DNA from: CAVSMC01 sp963728935
GTDB taxonomy: Bacteria; Pseudomonadota; Gammaproteobacteria; Burkholderiales; Casimicrobiaceae
Reading direction: 5' to 3'
DNA length: 64,000 nt
Assembly: GCA_963728935.1 (NCBI GenBank)
Contig: CAVSMC010000009.1
Span: 62,001-126,000, forward strand
The position numbers and the translations under genes were made by a program. Numbering within the stretch: position 1 is the stretch's first letter; every line of letters starts with the position of its first letter. Below the pieces are notes generated by a model. The model was not told where the DNA came from, searched no databases, and was given only the letters and a program-made list of their open reading frames with translations. Below are positions 1 through 11,100 of the stretch, in pieces.

Positions 1-2325
1 GGCTTCGACCAGCCGCGCCTCGTCGGCGCGGAAGCGCTCGGCGAGCTCCTCGGCGGTCATCGACAGCGCCTTCTGCCCTTGCCGGTTGGTGAACAGATAG
101 GTGCCGCGCAACGGGCTCACCCAGGCGAGCTTCGCGAACGCGAGCTGGCCGTCCTCCGCCTCGAACTCGATCCACATGCCGCGCTCGAGGCTCTGCGCGA
201 TCTCGAGGAAATGGTCTTCGATGATCTCCGGCTCGGGCTCCGGCGGCACCGGCTCGGCTTGCGTCATTGCATCGGCGAGCGCCTCGGCGCGCGCGGCCGC
301 GACCTCGTCGCCCGATGCCTTCGCGACGACCGCCTCGGCCTTCGCTTGCTCCGCGACCGCCGCGGTCGGCAGTACCACCGCGGCGAGCGACGGCTTCACC
401 GCGGCGGCGTGCGCCTCGACGAGATTCGACATGAAGCGCTCGCGCTCTTCGGTCGGCCAGTCGATCGAATGCACGGCGCCCGACATCCGCTTCAGCAGCG
501 ACGGCAGCAGCGCGACCAGGTGCTTGCGATCCTCCGACGTCTTCTTCGGCTGCACGCTCCAGACGAGGTCCTCGAGGGTGGCGACCGCCTGCCCCCACGA
601 TTCGCTGTCCTCGCCGGCCGTCAGGTACATGTGCTCGAGCGCGCCCTGCCATTCCTTGCGCATGAACGCGGCGAGGAATTTCGGCACCGGATACGACTCG
701 ATGCGCCGCTCGATTTCCGACTTCGCGACCACGGTGGCGATCTGGCGGCGGTCGCGCTGGTTGATCTCGTCGGCCGAAGACTGGATCGTCGCTTCGGCCG
801 CGCGCTCCTCGTCGGCGAGGAAGCGTTCGAGCTCTTCGCGCAGCTCGTCGAACAGCCCGAGGTTGTCGCTGAACCGATCGAGCACCGCGTGGACGATCTT
901 GCTCAGCTTCTTGTAGAGCGGGTCCTCCTGGCCCATCATCGGCGACCAGCCGAGGCCCGCCTGCGCCATCGCGTTCACCAGCAGTCGGGCCGGATGCGAT
1001 TTCTTGGCGAAAAACGCGCCGTCGAGCATCGCGGCCTTCAGCACGGGGATCTGCAGCCGGGCGAGCAGCGCCTTGATGCCGTCGGGCAGGTCGCGCGTCT
1101 CGAACACGAAGTCGAACAGCATCGCGACCAGCTCGATCGTCATCGATTCGAGCTGGTTCGCCTTCGCGCCGAGCGGCGATTCCTGCAGGTCGCGCAGCAC
1201 GTTGTGCGTACCCTGCGGAATGCCCGAGAACCGAACGACGGCGCCGCCGCCGAGATCGAATCCGGTCTCGCCGGCCTGCAGTCGCGTGAGACCCTCGCCC
1301 AGCGCCGGCGTGGCCATGATCGGCATACCCGGCACGTAGCCCGAGGGCGTCGGCGCGAGCGGCCCGCTCGGTACGTAGCGCGACGACGAGATCGAGCCCA
1401 TGTCGATCGCGGGAAAATCCGCCGCGGACGCTGTCGGCATCTGCCCGCCCGCCAGCGGTGGCGCGCCGAATGCCGGACCGGCCGGCATCCCCGGCACGCC
1501 CGCCGGCTGACCGCCCATCGCCGGCATCGGTTGACCGCCGAACATCCGGCGGAACAACGTCATCACATCGATCTCGGCGGACGCCGGCGGGGCCGCCTCG
1601 CCGCCCTTGGCGGCTGCACGATCGCCCGCGCTGCCGCGATTGATGATCGAGCGCTGACCGGCGGTCGGCATGACGCGCAGGTTGGTCAAGTGCCGATTGA
1701 GATCGGAATAGATCGAGTTGATTTCGACGAGCGAGCCCTGGTTTACTTCCTTCAGGATCTGGAACTTGATGCGGTACTCGGCCTGCAATGCCTTCACCGC
1801 GTCGGCGAACGCCTCGACGATCGTGGCCGGCGCGAGCGGGTTGCGGTCGGTCTCGAGGTCGGGTTGGCCCATCAGGTGGCCGATACCGCGATTGAGCGTG
1901 CTCAACTCGTCGTGGCAGAGATTCTCGACGACGCGCGTGATGTTGCCGGTGAGCACCGACTCGTCCATCGCGGTTGTGTCGACCAGCGTGAGCTTGGAGC
2001 TGTCGACCTTGGAGAAGTCGGCCTTGGGTTCCTCGCGGCCCGCGATACGGTCGTCGACGCGCTTTCGCAGCAGCTTCTCGAATTCGGCCATCAACGTCTG
2101 CCGGTCCTGCTTGAGCGTGCCGCGGGCATCGAGGAACAGCTGTTGCTCGTCGCGCACGTCCGTCCTGCTCGCACGGTCCATCAACGCGTCGCCGACCTGA
2201 TCGAGCATCGCGGAGAACGCGATGATCAGCCGGTGAACGGCGAGATCGCGGCAATCACTCAGGATCTTGGAGAGCTCGCGCGGCGGCGAGCGTCGCGTGG
2301 CCGTCGGTGTGGTGTGCGCGTTCAC
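1..2325 (-). CDS. DUF1631 family protein (3' end cut by the window edge)
   Basis: The minus-strand frame stays open from a GTG at 2325 to base 1, giving 775 codons with no stop, so only the C-terminus is missing. It opens MNAHTTPTATRRSPPRELSK and contains LFLDARGTLKQDR, a long helical acidic/basic middle and a Pro/Gly/Met-rich linker (about residues 250-330). The retained C-terminal part (WIEFEAEDGQLAFAKLAWVS) reads like a PilZ-type beta-barrel. This matches DUF1631, a family of about 750-800 aa known from beta- and gammaproteobacteria and sometimes mislabelled thymidine phosphorylase. Its function is not established; the PilZ-like end could suggest cyclic-di-GMP binding, which is inference. 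GTG was chosen because an in-frame TAG lies upstream and no ATG precedes the conserved region. The ribosome site is weak. A long frame on the opposite strand is a GC shadow. Confidence 0.8.
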   Translation of the reverse strand, partial: MNAHTTPTATRRSPPRELSKILSDCRDLAVHRLIIAFSAMLDQVGDALMDRASRTDVRDEQQLFLDARGTLKQDRQTLMAEFEKLLRKRVDDRIAGREEPKADFSKVDSSKLTLVDTTAMDESVLTGNITRVVENLCHDELSTLNRGIGHLMGQPDLETDRNPLAPATIVEAFADAVKALQAEYRIKFQILKEVNQGSLVEINSIYSDLNRHLTNLRVMPTAGQRSIINRGSAGDRAAAKGGEAAPPASAEIDVMTLFRRMFGGQPMPAMGGQPAGVPGMPAGPAFGAPPLAGGQMPTASAADFPAIDMGSISSSRYVPSGPLAPTPSGYVPGMPIMATPALGEGLTRLQAGETGFDLGGGAVVRFSGIPQGTHNVLRDLQESPLGAKANQLESMTIELVAMLFDFVFETRDLPDGIKALLARLQIPVLKAAMLDGAFFAKKSHPARLLVNAMAQAGLGWSPMMGQEDPLYKKLSKIVHAVLDRFSDNLGLFDELREELERFLADEERAAEATIQSSADEINQRDRRQIATVVAKSEIERRIESYPVPKFLAAFMRKEWQGALEHMYLTAGEDSESWGQAVATLEDLVWSVQPKKTSEDRKHLVALLPSLLKRMSGAVHSIDWPTEERERFMSNLVEAHAAAVKPSLAAVVLPTAAVAEQAKAEAVVAKASGDEVAAARAEALADAMTQAEPVPPEPEPEIIEDHFLEIAQSLERGMWIEFEAEDGQLAFAKLAWVSPLRGTYLFTNRQGQKALSMTAEELAERFRADEARLVEA

Positions 2326-2497
2326 GCTGCCGTGCTTCGGATTCGAACGCCCAAGAGACGTTGAGGGAATCGGGGGGCTCGGCGCGCTTGCGCACGCGAA
2401 CAAAGGAACGGTCCCGATGGAATTCCGCTAAGTTACTGTAGCACAGGCCTAATCGTCGGGGGGAACGCGCTTGCACCCCGCGGCTCGCCGATCGCGC

Positions 2498-5400
2498 TCA
2501 GCGGCCGATGTCCGCCCATGCCCGTTCGAGCCGCTTGTATGAAACAGGAAACGGCGTCTTTAATTCCTGTGCGAACAACGACACGGCGAGCTCCTCGAGG
2601 AGCCAGCGAAATTCGGCGAGCCGCGGTTCGGGCCGCGCCGACTGCGCTGCCTGGTCCGCGCGTTCCGTGTAGCGACGCCACCAATCGGCAAGCTGCGCGG
2701 CGTGCTTTGCGTCGCGCTCGGGATTGTCGCGCTGTTTGGCGATTCGACGGTCGAGCGCTTCGAGGTAGCGCGGAAGCTGCGTGAGATGCGCCCACGGCGT
2801 CGCGCTGAAGAAACCCGGATACACCAGCGCGTCGCGCCGGGCACGCACGTCTGCGGCGAGGCGGCCTGCGCCGGGCGGCAACGATGCAAGCCGCTGCGCG
2901 AGCGCATGATAGTCGACGGCGATCGCGGCCAGGAGCTGCAGCGCGCTGTCGGCGACGGCCGGCAACCGGGCGCGCGCGCGCTTCACCTGCTCGGCGAACG
3001 CCTTCTCGCTGCGCGGCAGCGGGTCGTCGCCGACGAATGCACGGTCGCAAACCGCGCTCGCCAGGTCGGCGAGAAGCCGGTCGGCGGCGATCGCCGGCTT
3101 GAGCTGCAGCGCCGACTGCGCGAAACCCGGCGGGCCGCTCTTGCCTTCCAGACGCGCGAGCGCGCCCTTCATGGCGAGCCGGATCAGCCGGACGACGCCG
3201 GCGCGATGCGATGCGGCGGCCGACTCCTTGGTGTCGAGCGACACGATCGACACGCTATCGCCGTCATCGGCGAGCGCCGGATAGCCGGTGATGCGCGCGC
3301 CGCGCTCGACGTGGGTAAGCGTGTCGGGCAGTTCGCCAAAATCCCACTGCCGCAAGCCTTTGCGCTCGAGCGCCGGCGCGTGCTGCGCAAACGTGAGCTG
3401 CGCCGCCTGCCCGAGCTGCGCACGAAGCGCATCGAGGTCGCGACTCTCCGCGAGCTCGTTCCCTGCGGCGTCGACGACGCGAACGTTGACGAGGAGGTGC
3501 GCCGGCAGCTCGACCGCATCCCAGGCGCCGGCCGGCACGGCCTCGCCCGTTCGCGACGCGATCCACCCGCGCAGCGCATCGGTCAGAGGCTCCCTTCCGA
3601 AAGGCACGGCGTCGAGAAACGCCGTCACCGAATCCGGCAGCGGCACCAGCCGATTGCGCAACGTCTTCGGTAACGCTTTCAGATACGCGGTCGCCTTGTC
3701 GCGAATCATGCCCGGCACGACCCAGGTGAGGCGCGCCGCATCGAGCTGGTTCAGCAGCGCGAGCGGGACCGTGAGCGTCAGACCGTCGAGCGGATGGCCG
3801 GGCGCGAAACGATATTTCAGCGGAAGCCGCGTACCCGCCATCGCGAGCGCCTCCGGATACAGCGCCTCGGTCACGCCGCGCGCGGCGTGGCGCATCAGCG
3901 CGTCGCGCGTCATGAACAACAACCGCGGCTCCTTCGCTTCGGCGTCACGGCGCCAACGCTCGAACGTCGCTCGCGAGTGCACGCCTTGCGGCACACGCTC
4001 GGCGTAGAACGCGGCAATCGTCTCGTCGTCGACGAGCACGTCCTGACGTCGCGCCTTGTGCTCGAGCTCGCTCACCTGAGCAACGAGCCCGCGATTGTGC
4101 GCGACAAACGAAGCTTCGACGCCAAGCGCGCCGGGCACCAACGCCTCGCGAATGAAGATCTCGCGCGCCGTCGACGGATCGATCGGCGCGAACGAGACGC
4201 GCCGCCGCGCAATCAGCGTGAGGCCGTACAGCTGCACGCGCTCGCTCGCCGTCACTTCGCCGCGATCGGCGTCCCAGCGCGGATCGAAGTAGTCGCGGTC
4301 GACACGATCGCCGGCGACGGTTTCGATCCACTCCGGCTCGATCTTGCCCGCGCAGCGCGCATACAGCCGCGACGTCTCGACCAACTCGGCGGCGAGCACC
4401 CATTTGGGCGATTTCTTGGGAAGCGCCGATCCGGGATGCAGATGGAAACGGATGCCGCGCGCGCCATCATAGCCGTCGTCGTCCGCCTTCGTGCCGATGT
4501 TGCCGAGAAGTCCGGCGAGCAGTGCAAGATGGATCGCCTGATAGCGCTCCGCGTCGATCGTCGCCGCGATCTCCGGCGACCATTGAAAGCCGAGCTCGGC
4601 AATCTCGCGCGCGAGCTGCGTGTGAACGTCGCGCCATTCGGTCAAACGCAACAGCGATACGAACTGCGCGCGCGCCGCTTCGACGCGCTTTCGATGCGGG
4701 ATCTTCTCGGCCAGCACGCCGGCGTGGAAATCCCACAGCGCGAGAAACGACAGGAAGTCCGAGCGTTCGTCGCGAAAGCGCTGGTGCGCCTGGTCCGCGG
4801 CCTGCTGCTTCTCGAGCGGCCGCTCGCGTGGATCGGGAACGGACAGCGCGCTTGCGATGACGAGGATCTCGGCAAGACAGCCGCGCTCGCGCGCGGCGAG
4901 CACCATGCGGCCGATGCGCGGGTCGACCGGCAACCGCGCAAGCTCGCGCCCGACCGGCGTCAATGCACGCGCGTTGTCGACGGCGCCCAGCTCCTGCAGG
5001 TGCTGATAGCCGTCGGCGATCGCACGCGGCGGCGGCGGCTCGAGAAACGGAAACGCATCGACCGCGCCCAGGTCGAGCGCAGCCATCCGCAAGATTACGG
5101 CGGCGAGAGAGCTGCGCAGGATCTCCGGATCCGTGTACGCGGGGCGCGCGGCGAAATCCTCGTCGCCATACAGGCGAACGCACACCCCCGGGCCGACGCG
5201 TCCGCATCGGCCGGCGCGCTGCGTCGCCGCCGCTTGCGAGACCTTCTCGATCGCGAGCAGCGTCGTCTTGTTGCGCAGCGAATAGCGCTTCAACCGCGCG
5301 AGCCCGCTGTCGATCACGTAGCGGATTCCCGGAACGGTGAGCGAGGTCTCGGCGACGTTGGTCGCGAGCACGAGTCGCCGGCCGCGGCTCGGCGCGAACA

Positions 5401-6415
5401 CGCGCTGCTGTTCGGCGACGGTCAGCCGCGAATACAGCGGCAGGATCTCGACGGCGCCTGCATACGGGCGCCGCGCGAGGCTTGCGCGGGCGAGCTCCGA
5501 CGTCTCGCGAATCTCGCGCTCGCCCGGCAGGAACACCAGGATGTCGCCGGGCCCTTGTCGCCACAGGTCTTCCGCCGCAGCGACGACGGCGTCTTCGAGC
5601 TCCTCCTCGTCGTCGGCCTCGTCGTCTCCGCTCGAAAGCGGCCGGTAACGAACGTCCACCGGATACGTGCGTCCGGACACTTCGATCACCGGCGCGGGCT
5701 TGCCGCCGCTTTCGAAGTGTTGCGCGAAACGCTGCGCGTCGAGTGTGGCCGACGTCACGACGACTTTGAGGTCCGGCCGCGACGGCAGCAGCCGCCTGAG
5801 ATAGCCGAGCAGGAAGTCGATGTTGAGACTTCGCTCGTGAGCCTCGTCGATGATGATCGTGTCGTACGCGGCGAGCAGGCGGTCGCCCGACGTCTCCGCG
5901 AGCAGGATGCCGTCGGTCATCAGCTTGATGAACGCGTCGGGCCGCGTGTGATCGGTGAAACGTACTTTGTAGCCGACGTATTCGCCGACTTCGCTTGCGA
6001 GCTCATGAGCGATTCGCGCGGCGACCGCGCGCGCCGCGATGCGCCGCGGCTGCGTGTGGCCGATCAAGCCGCGTTCGCCGCGCCCGTGCGCAAGGCAGAT
6101 CTTCGGCAGCTGCGTCGTCTTGCCGGATCCGGTCTCGCCGCAGACGATGATGACCTGATGAGCGCGGATCGCCGCGGCGATCTCGTCGGCGCGCTGCGAT
6201 ACCGGAAGCTCCTCCGGATACGCGATCGCGGGGCGTCTCGCCGCGCGCTCTCGCCGCCGCGCGATCGACCGTTCGAGGTCGGCGCCGATGCGCGACCATT
6301 CGGCCGGCTGCGCGCGTCGCGCGCGGGCCTGCGCAATCCGGCGCGCAAGCCTGATCTCGTCGGCGGCGAGCGCATCGGCGAGACGGCGCGAGAGGGCGGC
6401 GGCGGGTTCCGGCAT
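2498..6415 (-). CDS. hrpA: ATP-dependent RNA helicase HrpA
   Basis: 1305 aa, matching the roughly 1300 aa of E. coli HrpA. It is a DEAH/RHA-type helicase: Walker A GETGSGKT at residues 93-100, the DEAH box at 190-193, SAT (motif III) shortly after, and motif VI QRAGRCGRVGPG near residue 400. These are followed by the helicase-associated (HA2), OB-fold and HrpA-specific DUF3418 regions to the C-terminus. In enterobacteria HrpA acts on mRNA and helps rescue stalled or colliding ribosomes. The gene stands alone and starts divergently from the substrate-binding protein gene at 6519. A TAGAAT-like -10 (minus strand, 6446-6451) lies about 30 bases ahead of the start. Confidence 0.95.
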   Translation of the reverse strand: MPEPAAALSRRLADALAADEIRLARRIAQARARRAQPAEWSRIGADLERSIARRRERAARRPAIAYPEELPVSQRADEIAAAIRAHQVIIVCGETGSGKTTQLPKICLAHGRGERGLIGHTQPRRIAARAVAARIAHELASEVGEYVGYKVRFTDHTRPDAFIKLMTDGILLAETSGDRLLAAYDTIIIDEAHERSLNIDFLLGYLRRLLPSRPDLKVVVTSATLDAQRFAQHFESGGKPAPVIEVSGRTYPVDVRYRPLSSGDDEADDEEELEDAVVAAAEDLWRQGPGDILVFLPGEREIRETSELARASLARRPYAGAVEILPLYSRLTVAEQQRVFAPSRGRRLVLATNVAETSLTVPGIRYVIDSGLARLKRYSLRNKTTLLAIEKVSQAAATQRAGRCGRVGPGVCVRLYGDEDFAARPAYTDPEILRSSLAAVILRMAALDLGAVDAFPFLEPPPPRAIADGYQHLQELGAVDNARALTPVGRELARLPVDPRIGRMVLAARERGCLAEILVIASALSVPDPRERPLEKQQAADQAHQRFRDERSDFLSFLALWDFHAGVLAEKIPHRKRVEAARAQFVSLLRLTEWRDVHTQLAREIAELGFQWSPEIAATIDAERYQAIHLALLAGLLGNIGTKADDDGYDGARGIRFHLHPGSALPKKSPKWVLAAELVETSRLYARCAGKIEPEWIETVAGDRVDRDYFDPRWDADRGEVTASERVQLYGLTLIARRRVSFAPIDPSTAREIFIREALVPGALGVEASFVAHNRGLVAQVSELEHKARRQDVLVDDETIAAFYAERVPQGVHSRATFERWRRDAEAKEPRLLFMTRDALMRHAARGVTEALYPEALAMAGTRLPLKYRFAPGHPLDGLTLTVPLALLNQLDAARLTWVVPGMIRDKATAYLKALPKTLRNRLVPLPDSVTAFLDAVPFGREPLTDALRGWIASRTGEAVPAGAWDAVELPAHLLVNVRVVDAAGNELAESRDLDALRAQLGQAAQLTFAQHAPALERKGLRQWDFGELPDTLTHVERGARITGYPALADDGDSVSIVSLDTKESAAASHRAGVVRLIRLAMKGALARLEGKSGPPGFAQSALQLKPAIAADRLLADLASAVCDRAFVGDDPLPRSEKAFAEQVKRARARLPAVADSALQLLAAIAVDYHALAQRLASLPPGAGRLAADVRARRDALVYPGFFSATPWAHLTQLPRYLEALDRRIAKQRDNPERDAKHAAQLADWWRRYTERADQAAQSARPEPRLAEFRWLLEELAVSLFAQELKTPFPVSYKRLERAWADIGR

Positions 6416-6474
6416 GGACGCGGTCGGGATCGATGCGGGGCGCGGATTCTACCCCGCCGTGCGCGCCGGCGCGC

Positions 6475-6514
6475 TATGATCGACGACGGCGGAAGCGCCG
6501 TATCGGACAGGAGA
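6475..6514 (+). promoter_or_regulatory. -10 box and ribosome site ahead of the ABC substrate-binding protein gene
   Basis: A TATGAT hexamer at 6475-6480 sits 38 bases ahead of the ATG at 6519, and AGGAGA at 6509-6514 is well placed as a ribosome site. No good -35 is visible. The region also carries the divergent hrpA promoter, so both genes share about 100 bases of regulatory DNA. Confidence 0.45.
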
Positions 6515-6518
6515 AATC

Positions 6519-8114
6519 ATGAGCTCACGCGTTCGAGTCGCCGCATTGCTCGGGGTTCTGCTCGCCTTTACCGTCGCCGCCGCCGACGCGGTGACGCTGC
6601 GCTGGTCCGGCCGCGGCGACATGCAGACGACCGACCCGCATTCGCAGAACGAGGGCCTCACCAACAACATCAACAGCCTGATCTACGAGTTTCTCCTCGA
6701 TCGGACCAAGACGCTCGGCCTCGAGCCGCGCCTCGCCGAATCGTGGCAGCAGATTTCTCCGACCGTCTGGCGAATCAAGCTGCGCGCCGGCGTCAAGTTC
6801 CACGACGGAACGCCGTTCACCGCCGACGACGTCGTGTTCAGCTACGAGCGCGCGCGCTCGGACGCGTCGCAGCTTCGTGCGTACGCAAACGCGGCGGGTA
6901 TTCCCAAGAAGATCGACGAGCTCACCGTCGAGTTCACGACCAACGGCCCCAATCCGATCGAGCTCGATCATCTCGCCACCATCAACATCATGAGCAAGGC
7001 GTGGTGCGAGAAGAACCGCGCCACCAAGCCGCAGAACTACACGGCGAAGGAGGACATGGTCACCGCGCACCAGGCGAACGGAACGGGCCCGTACATGCTG
7101 AAGGCGCGCGAGCCCGACGTACGCACGGTGCTCGTGAAGAACCCGAACTGGTGGGGCATCAAAGCGGGCAAGTTCGAAGGCAACATCGACGAGGTCATGT
7201 ACCGGCCGATCGTGTCCGACGCGACGCGCGTCGCCGCGCTGATCTCGGGCGAAGTCGATCTGATCAACGACCCGCCGCCGCAGGACGTGCCGCGGTTGAA
7301 GCAGACGCCGGGGGTGAAGATCCTCGAGGGCATGGAGAACCGCGTCGTGTTCATCGGCATGGATCAGGCGCGCGACGAGCTGCTGTACGCGAACGTCAAA
7401 GGCAAGAACCCGTTCAAGGATGTGCGCGTGCGCCAGGCGCTGTACCAGGCGATCGACATCGAGGCGATCAAGAGCGCGACCATGCGCGGGCTTTCGCAGC
7501 CGACCGGCGCGATGCTGCCCTCGCCGCTGATGTCCACACCGCAGCTCGAGAAGCGCATCCCGTTCGATCGCGCCAAGGCGAAGCAACTGCTGACCGACGC
7601 CGGCTATCCGAACGGCTTCGAAGTGACGCTCGACTGCCCGAACAATCGCTACGTCAACGACGAGAAGATCTGCCAGGCGCTCGCCGCGATGTGGAGCCAG
7701 ATCGGCGTCGCGACGCGGGTGAACGCGATGCCGCGCGCAAACTACTTTCCGAAGCTCGAGAAGCTCGACACGAGCCTGTACATGCTCGGATGGGGCGGCG
7801 CGAACACCGACGCGATCTTCGTGCTGCAGCCGGTGCTCTCCACGTATTCGGGCAAGGGCGACGGCGATTACAACTACGGCCGCTACACCAACGCCACGCT
7901 CGACGAGCTCACCGCGAAGATCAAGGTCGAGATGAACGCCGAGCTGCGGTTGAAGATGATCCGCGAAGCGCTCGCCGCGCAGAAGGCCGCGTTCAACCAT
8001 CTGCCGCTGCACCGGCAGGTGATCCCGTGGGCGTCGCGCGCAAACGTCACCGTCGTGCACCGCGCCGACAACTTCGTCACGCCGTACTGGGCGAGCCTGG
8101 CCGGCGCGCCGTAG
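6519..8114 (+). CDS. ABC transporter substrate-binding protein, family 5 (peptide/nickel type)
   Basis: 531 aa. The N-terminus has a Sec signal peptide (basic MSSRVR, then a hydrophobic core, cleaved near residue 24). The mature part shows SBP_bac_5 features: the opening DPHSQNEG, the segment VKFHDGTPFTADDVVFSYER (about 88-107), and the two-lobe length of about 500 aa. The family binds oligopeptides, dipeptides, nickel-chelates or opines in the periplasm and delivers them to an ABC permease. The ligand cannot be read from sequence. It is an orphan here: no permease or ATPase gene adjoins it. Its 3' end overlaps the convergent CPBP protease gene by 38 bases. Confidence 0.9.
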   Translation: MSSRVRVAALLGVLLAFTVAAADAVTLRWSGRGDMQTTDPHSQNEGLTNNINSLIYEFLLDRTKTLGLEPRLAESWQQISPTVWRIKLRAGVKFHDGTPFTADDVVFSYERARSDASQLRAYANAAGIPKKIDELTVEFTTNGPNPIELDHLATINIMSKAWCEKNRATKPQNYTAKEDMVTAHQANGTGPYMLKAREPDVRTVLVKNPNWWGIKAGKFEGNIDEVMYRPIVSDATRVAALISGEVDLINDPPPQDVPRLKQTPGVKILEGMENRVVFIGMDQARDELLYANVKGKNPFKDVRVRQALYQAIDIEAIKSATMRGLSQPTGAMLPSPLMSTPQLEKRIPFDRAKAKQLLTDAGYPNGFEVTLDCPNNRYVNDEKICQALAAMWSQIGVATRVNAMPRANYFPKLEKLDTSLYMLGWGGANTDAIFVLQPVLSTYSGKGDGDYNYGRYTNATLDELTAKIKVEMNAELRLKMIREALAAQKAAFNHLPLHRQVIPWASRANVTVVHRADNFVTPYWASLAGAP

Positions 8115-11100
8115 CCGCCGTCGTCGCCACCGTGCGCGCGGCGACGATGTAGCGTGTCGCGAGCCATGCGACCGCAGCGGCGGCGAGCGCGGCGATGAGC
8201 GCATGCAGCGGCGCCGCGGGCCACCCGCCGCGCACGGCCTCCTCGATGAACGACAGCGTGCCGCCGGTCGCGATGAACGCCGGCACGGCGGCGCCGTCGT
8301 AGCGAAGCAGGCCCAGCACGATCGCGACCAGCACGAGGCCGCCGGCGATGCCACGAGCGATCGTCGCGATGGGATCGGCGGCGGCAAGCCCTGTCGCAAC
8401 GAGGACGGCGATCAGAACGAGCGCTACGAGCCAGCGGCGGCGATGCCAGTGGTCGGTAATCCGCTCGAGGATCACCAGCAGGAACAGCCCGACCGCGATC
8501 GTCAGGAGCGTGCGCGCACCGCTGATGAGCGCGCCGACCGCAGGCGACGCCAGCGACACCAGGCCGAGATCGGGCCATAGCGGTACCGTCTGCGGTGCAA
8601 TGCGCGCGAGCGCGGCGCCCACGCCGCTCGCGAGCAGCGCCGCCGCGACGCCGGCGGCCCATGCCGGGAGGCGACCGGCAATCGGTTGCGCAGTGCGCTG
8701 CGAAGCCGCGTGCACGGCGACGCCGCCGATGAGGCCGATGAGCAGCGCGCCTCCCAGCGCGCCGGCGATTCGCCGCAATACCGCTAGCGACACTTGCGTG
8801 GCGAGCGGCTCGGTGGTCGAAAGGCCGATTGCCGCCTGCGGCCATGCGTTCGCCGCTGCGGCGAGCGAAAGCACGAGCGCGATGACGACCAGCGCGACCA
8901 GCGCGCGGCGGTCGCTGCGCGCCCTCGCCCATGCGACAACCGCGTAGATCAGCGCGGCGATCGCGGCCGCGAGCACGGTGCCGCCGATCGCGAAGCGCAG
9001 CAGCGTGAGCCGGCCGTCGCGCTCGCGTTCGGCGCGCAGCCACGTCTCGGGCACGTGAACGTAGCGTCCGGCGCCGACGACCTCGTCGCCGGCGATCGTC
9101 ACGACGAAGCGGGCTTCGCCGCCCGGCCCCACCGCGGCCTTCGGATCGCCGAACGTGAACGCCCAATCGGTGCGGGCGGGCAGCGTTCGTTCGTCGGCGC
9201 CGACGTCGACGACGCTCGCGACATCGCGGCCGAATGCCGTCATGAGCGCACGCTCGGCCAACGCGTGCGCTTCGTCGCGCGAAAGGCGCGCGCCCGGCCG
9301 TTGCTCGGGCAACGCGTGGCGCACTTGGCGCAGCGCGCCGTCGCCGGTGATCGTCACGCGCCACTCCTCGGCACGCTCGGCGACGTCGCCTTCGAACCGC
9401 GCGTAGCGAATCTCCCACAGCGGCGGCGCGAGCGCGCTGCCGACGACCGTGCGATAGACGTCGCGTCCCGCCTCGGAGAATACGAACCGATGCATGAGCC
9501 ACTGCGCGCCGTCGTCGGGCGCGACTTTCGTCGCCGCGTAACGTTGCCATGGCGCGGCGAGCGAAATGCCGCGCTGCGCGAGCGCCGCGTCGGCAGCCGC
9601 TTCGGCTTCGGCGCGGCCGATGCCGATGCCGGGCACATCGGCGCGAAACGGTGTGGCGGCGATCCAAAGCGCAATACCGGCAATGCCGAGCGCTGGCAGC
9701 GCGCGCTGGAATCGCACCGCCCATGGCGCAACGTCGGCGTGCGGTCCGTGCGCGGAGGCCGCTTCGGGAGCCGGCTGCGCGGCAAAGTGCCAGCCACCGT
9801 TGCGAAGCGCCGGCGGCAACTCGCGCCAAGCGTTCGTCCGCACCCGCCGTGCGAGCACGATCGCGATCGGCACCAGCGCCGCGACGACGATCAGCGCCTG
9901 CTGCACGTAACCCGCGGGCGCGTCGACGAGGAACAGCGGAATCGAAAACAGCGTCAGATCGAACAGCGCGTGCAGCAGCACCGTTGGCAGCAATCCGAAG
10001 CGAAGGAAGATCAGCGCCCAGATCGTCGCCGGCACGAACAACTCGACCAGACGCGAATAGTACGGAAAGCCCGGATAGTTCGCGTGCGCGCCGCCGAAGA
10101 CGAGCGCCTGGATCACGACGGCGATCGCAATCGCAAGCGTGCGGCGGCCGAAACGCGCGCCGATCAGCGCGGCGAGCGCGAGCGGGACCGCGCGGAACAG
10201 GCTTTCCTCCATGAACCCGGCCTGAAGCGAGATCGCAATCGGCGTGAGCGCGGGAACGGCGCTGCCGAGCACGTTCGGATCGGTCAGCGATTCCGAAGGC
10301 TGCCACCAGCCGAGCCAACGGTTGGTCGCGTAGTAGAACGCGGCGACGAGCGCGAGACCGATCGGCACGAACAGAACGCCGCCAAGCGTGCGGCCGAGCA
10401 CCTCGCGCGTCGGCGCTGCGTCGCGCGACCACAACCGCCACAGCTGCGGATGCGAGGGAAAGGCGCGGCGGGTCAAGCCTTCGGCGGCCATGAACACGAG
10501 CGCGTAACCGAGGCCGCCGACGCCGGCGATCATGATGGCGCGACCGACGAGCCGAATCCAGAACGTCGACGTCGCCTGCGCCGTATCGTAGTCGAACCAC
10601 GCGGACGGCGCGCTCGCGAGCGAAGCGAGCGCGAGCAGCGCGCCGACGACGAGCCCCGCGGCGAGCGCCGGACGCCACAGCAGCCAATGCCGGCGCAGCA
10701 GCCAGAGCACGCCGAACACGCAGCCGCCGAGCCCGTAGAGCACGCCCGCGACGAGGGAGGCGGCGCCGGCGAGCGCGTTGTTCGCCGAGCGCAGCTCTTC
10801 GAAGCGGCGCTCGAACGATTCCGGCACGTGCACATAGCGCGACACTTCGATCAGTGCGTCGCCGGCGACGGTGAGTCGCATGCGGAAGCGTGAATCGCCG
10901 AGGTTGCCGCTCGTTCGCTCGTACGTGAACGCATGATCGATGCGGCCGCTCGTGCGCTTCTGCTGCGTCTGCTCGAGCAGCCGATACGCCGAGAAATCGA
11001 CTTGCCAGTCGACACGCGCGCGCTCTTCGGCAAGCGCGCGCGCCGCAGCGGGCTCGAGCGCGAGAGCGCCCGGCGCTTCCGGCACCTGCGCTTCGGGGAT

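Noticed and set aside
79..2364. Long plus-strand reading frame of 761 codons opposite the DUF1631 gene
   Set aside because: It is a mirror of a GC-rich minus-strand gene. Its product is Arg/Asp/His-rich with no recognisable family, whereas the minus strand reads clearly as DUF1631.
3794..8152. Plus-strand frame of 1452 codons across hrpA and the binding-protein gene
   Set aside because: It passes antisense through most of hrpA and then out of frame through the next gene. Composition is the Arg/Ala/Asp-rich pattern of a shadow frame.
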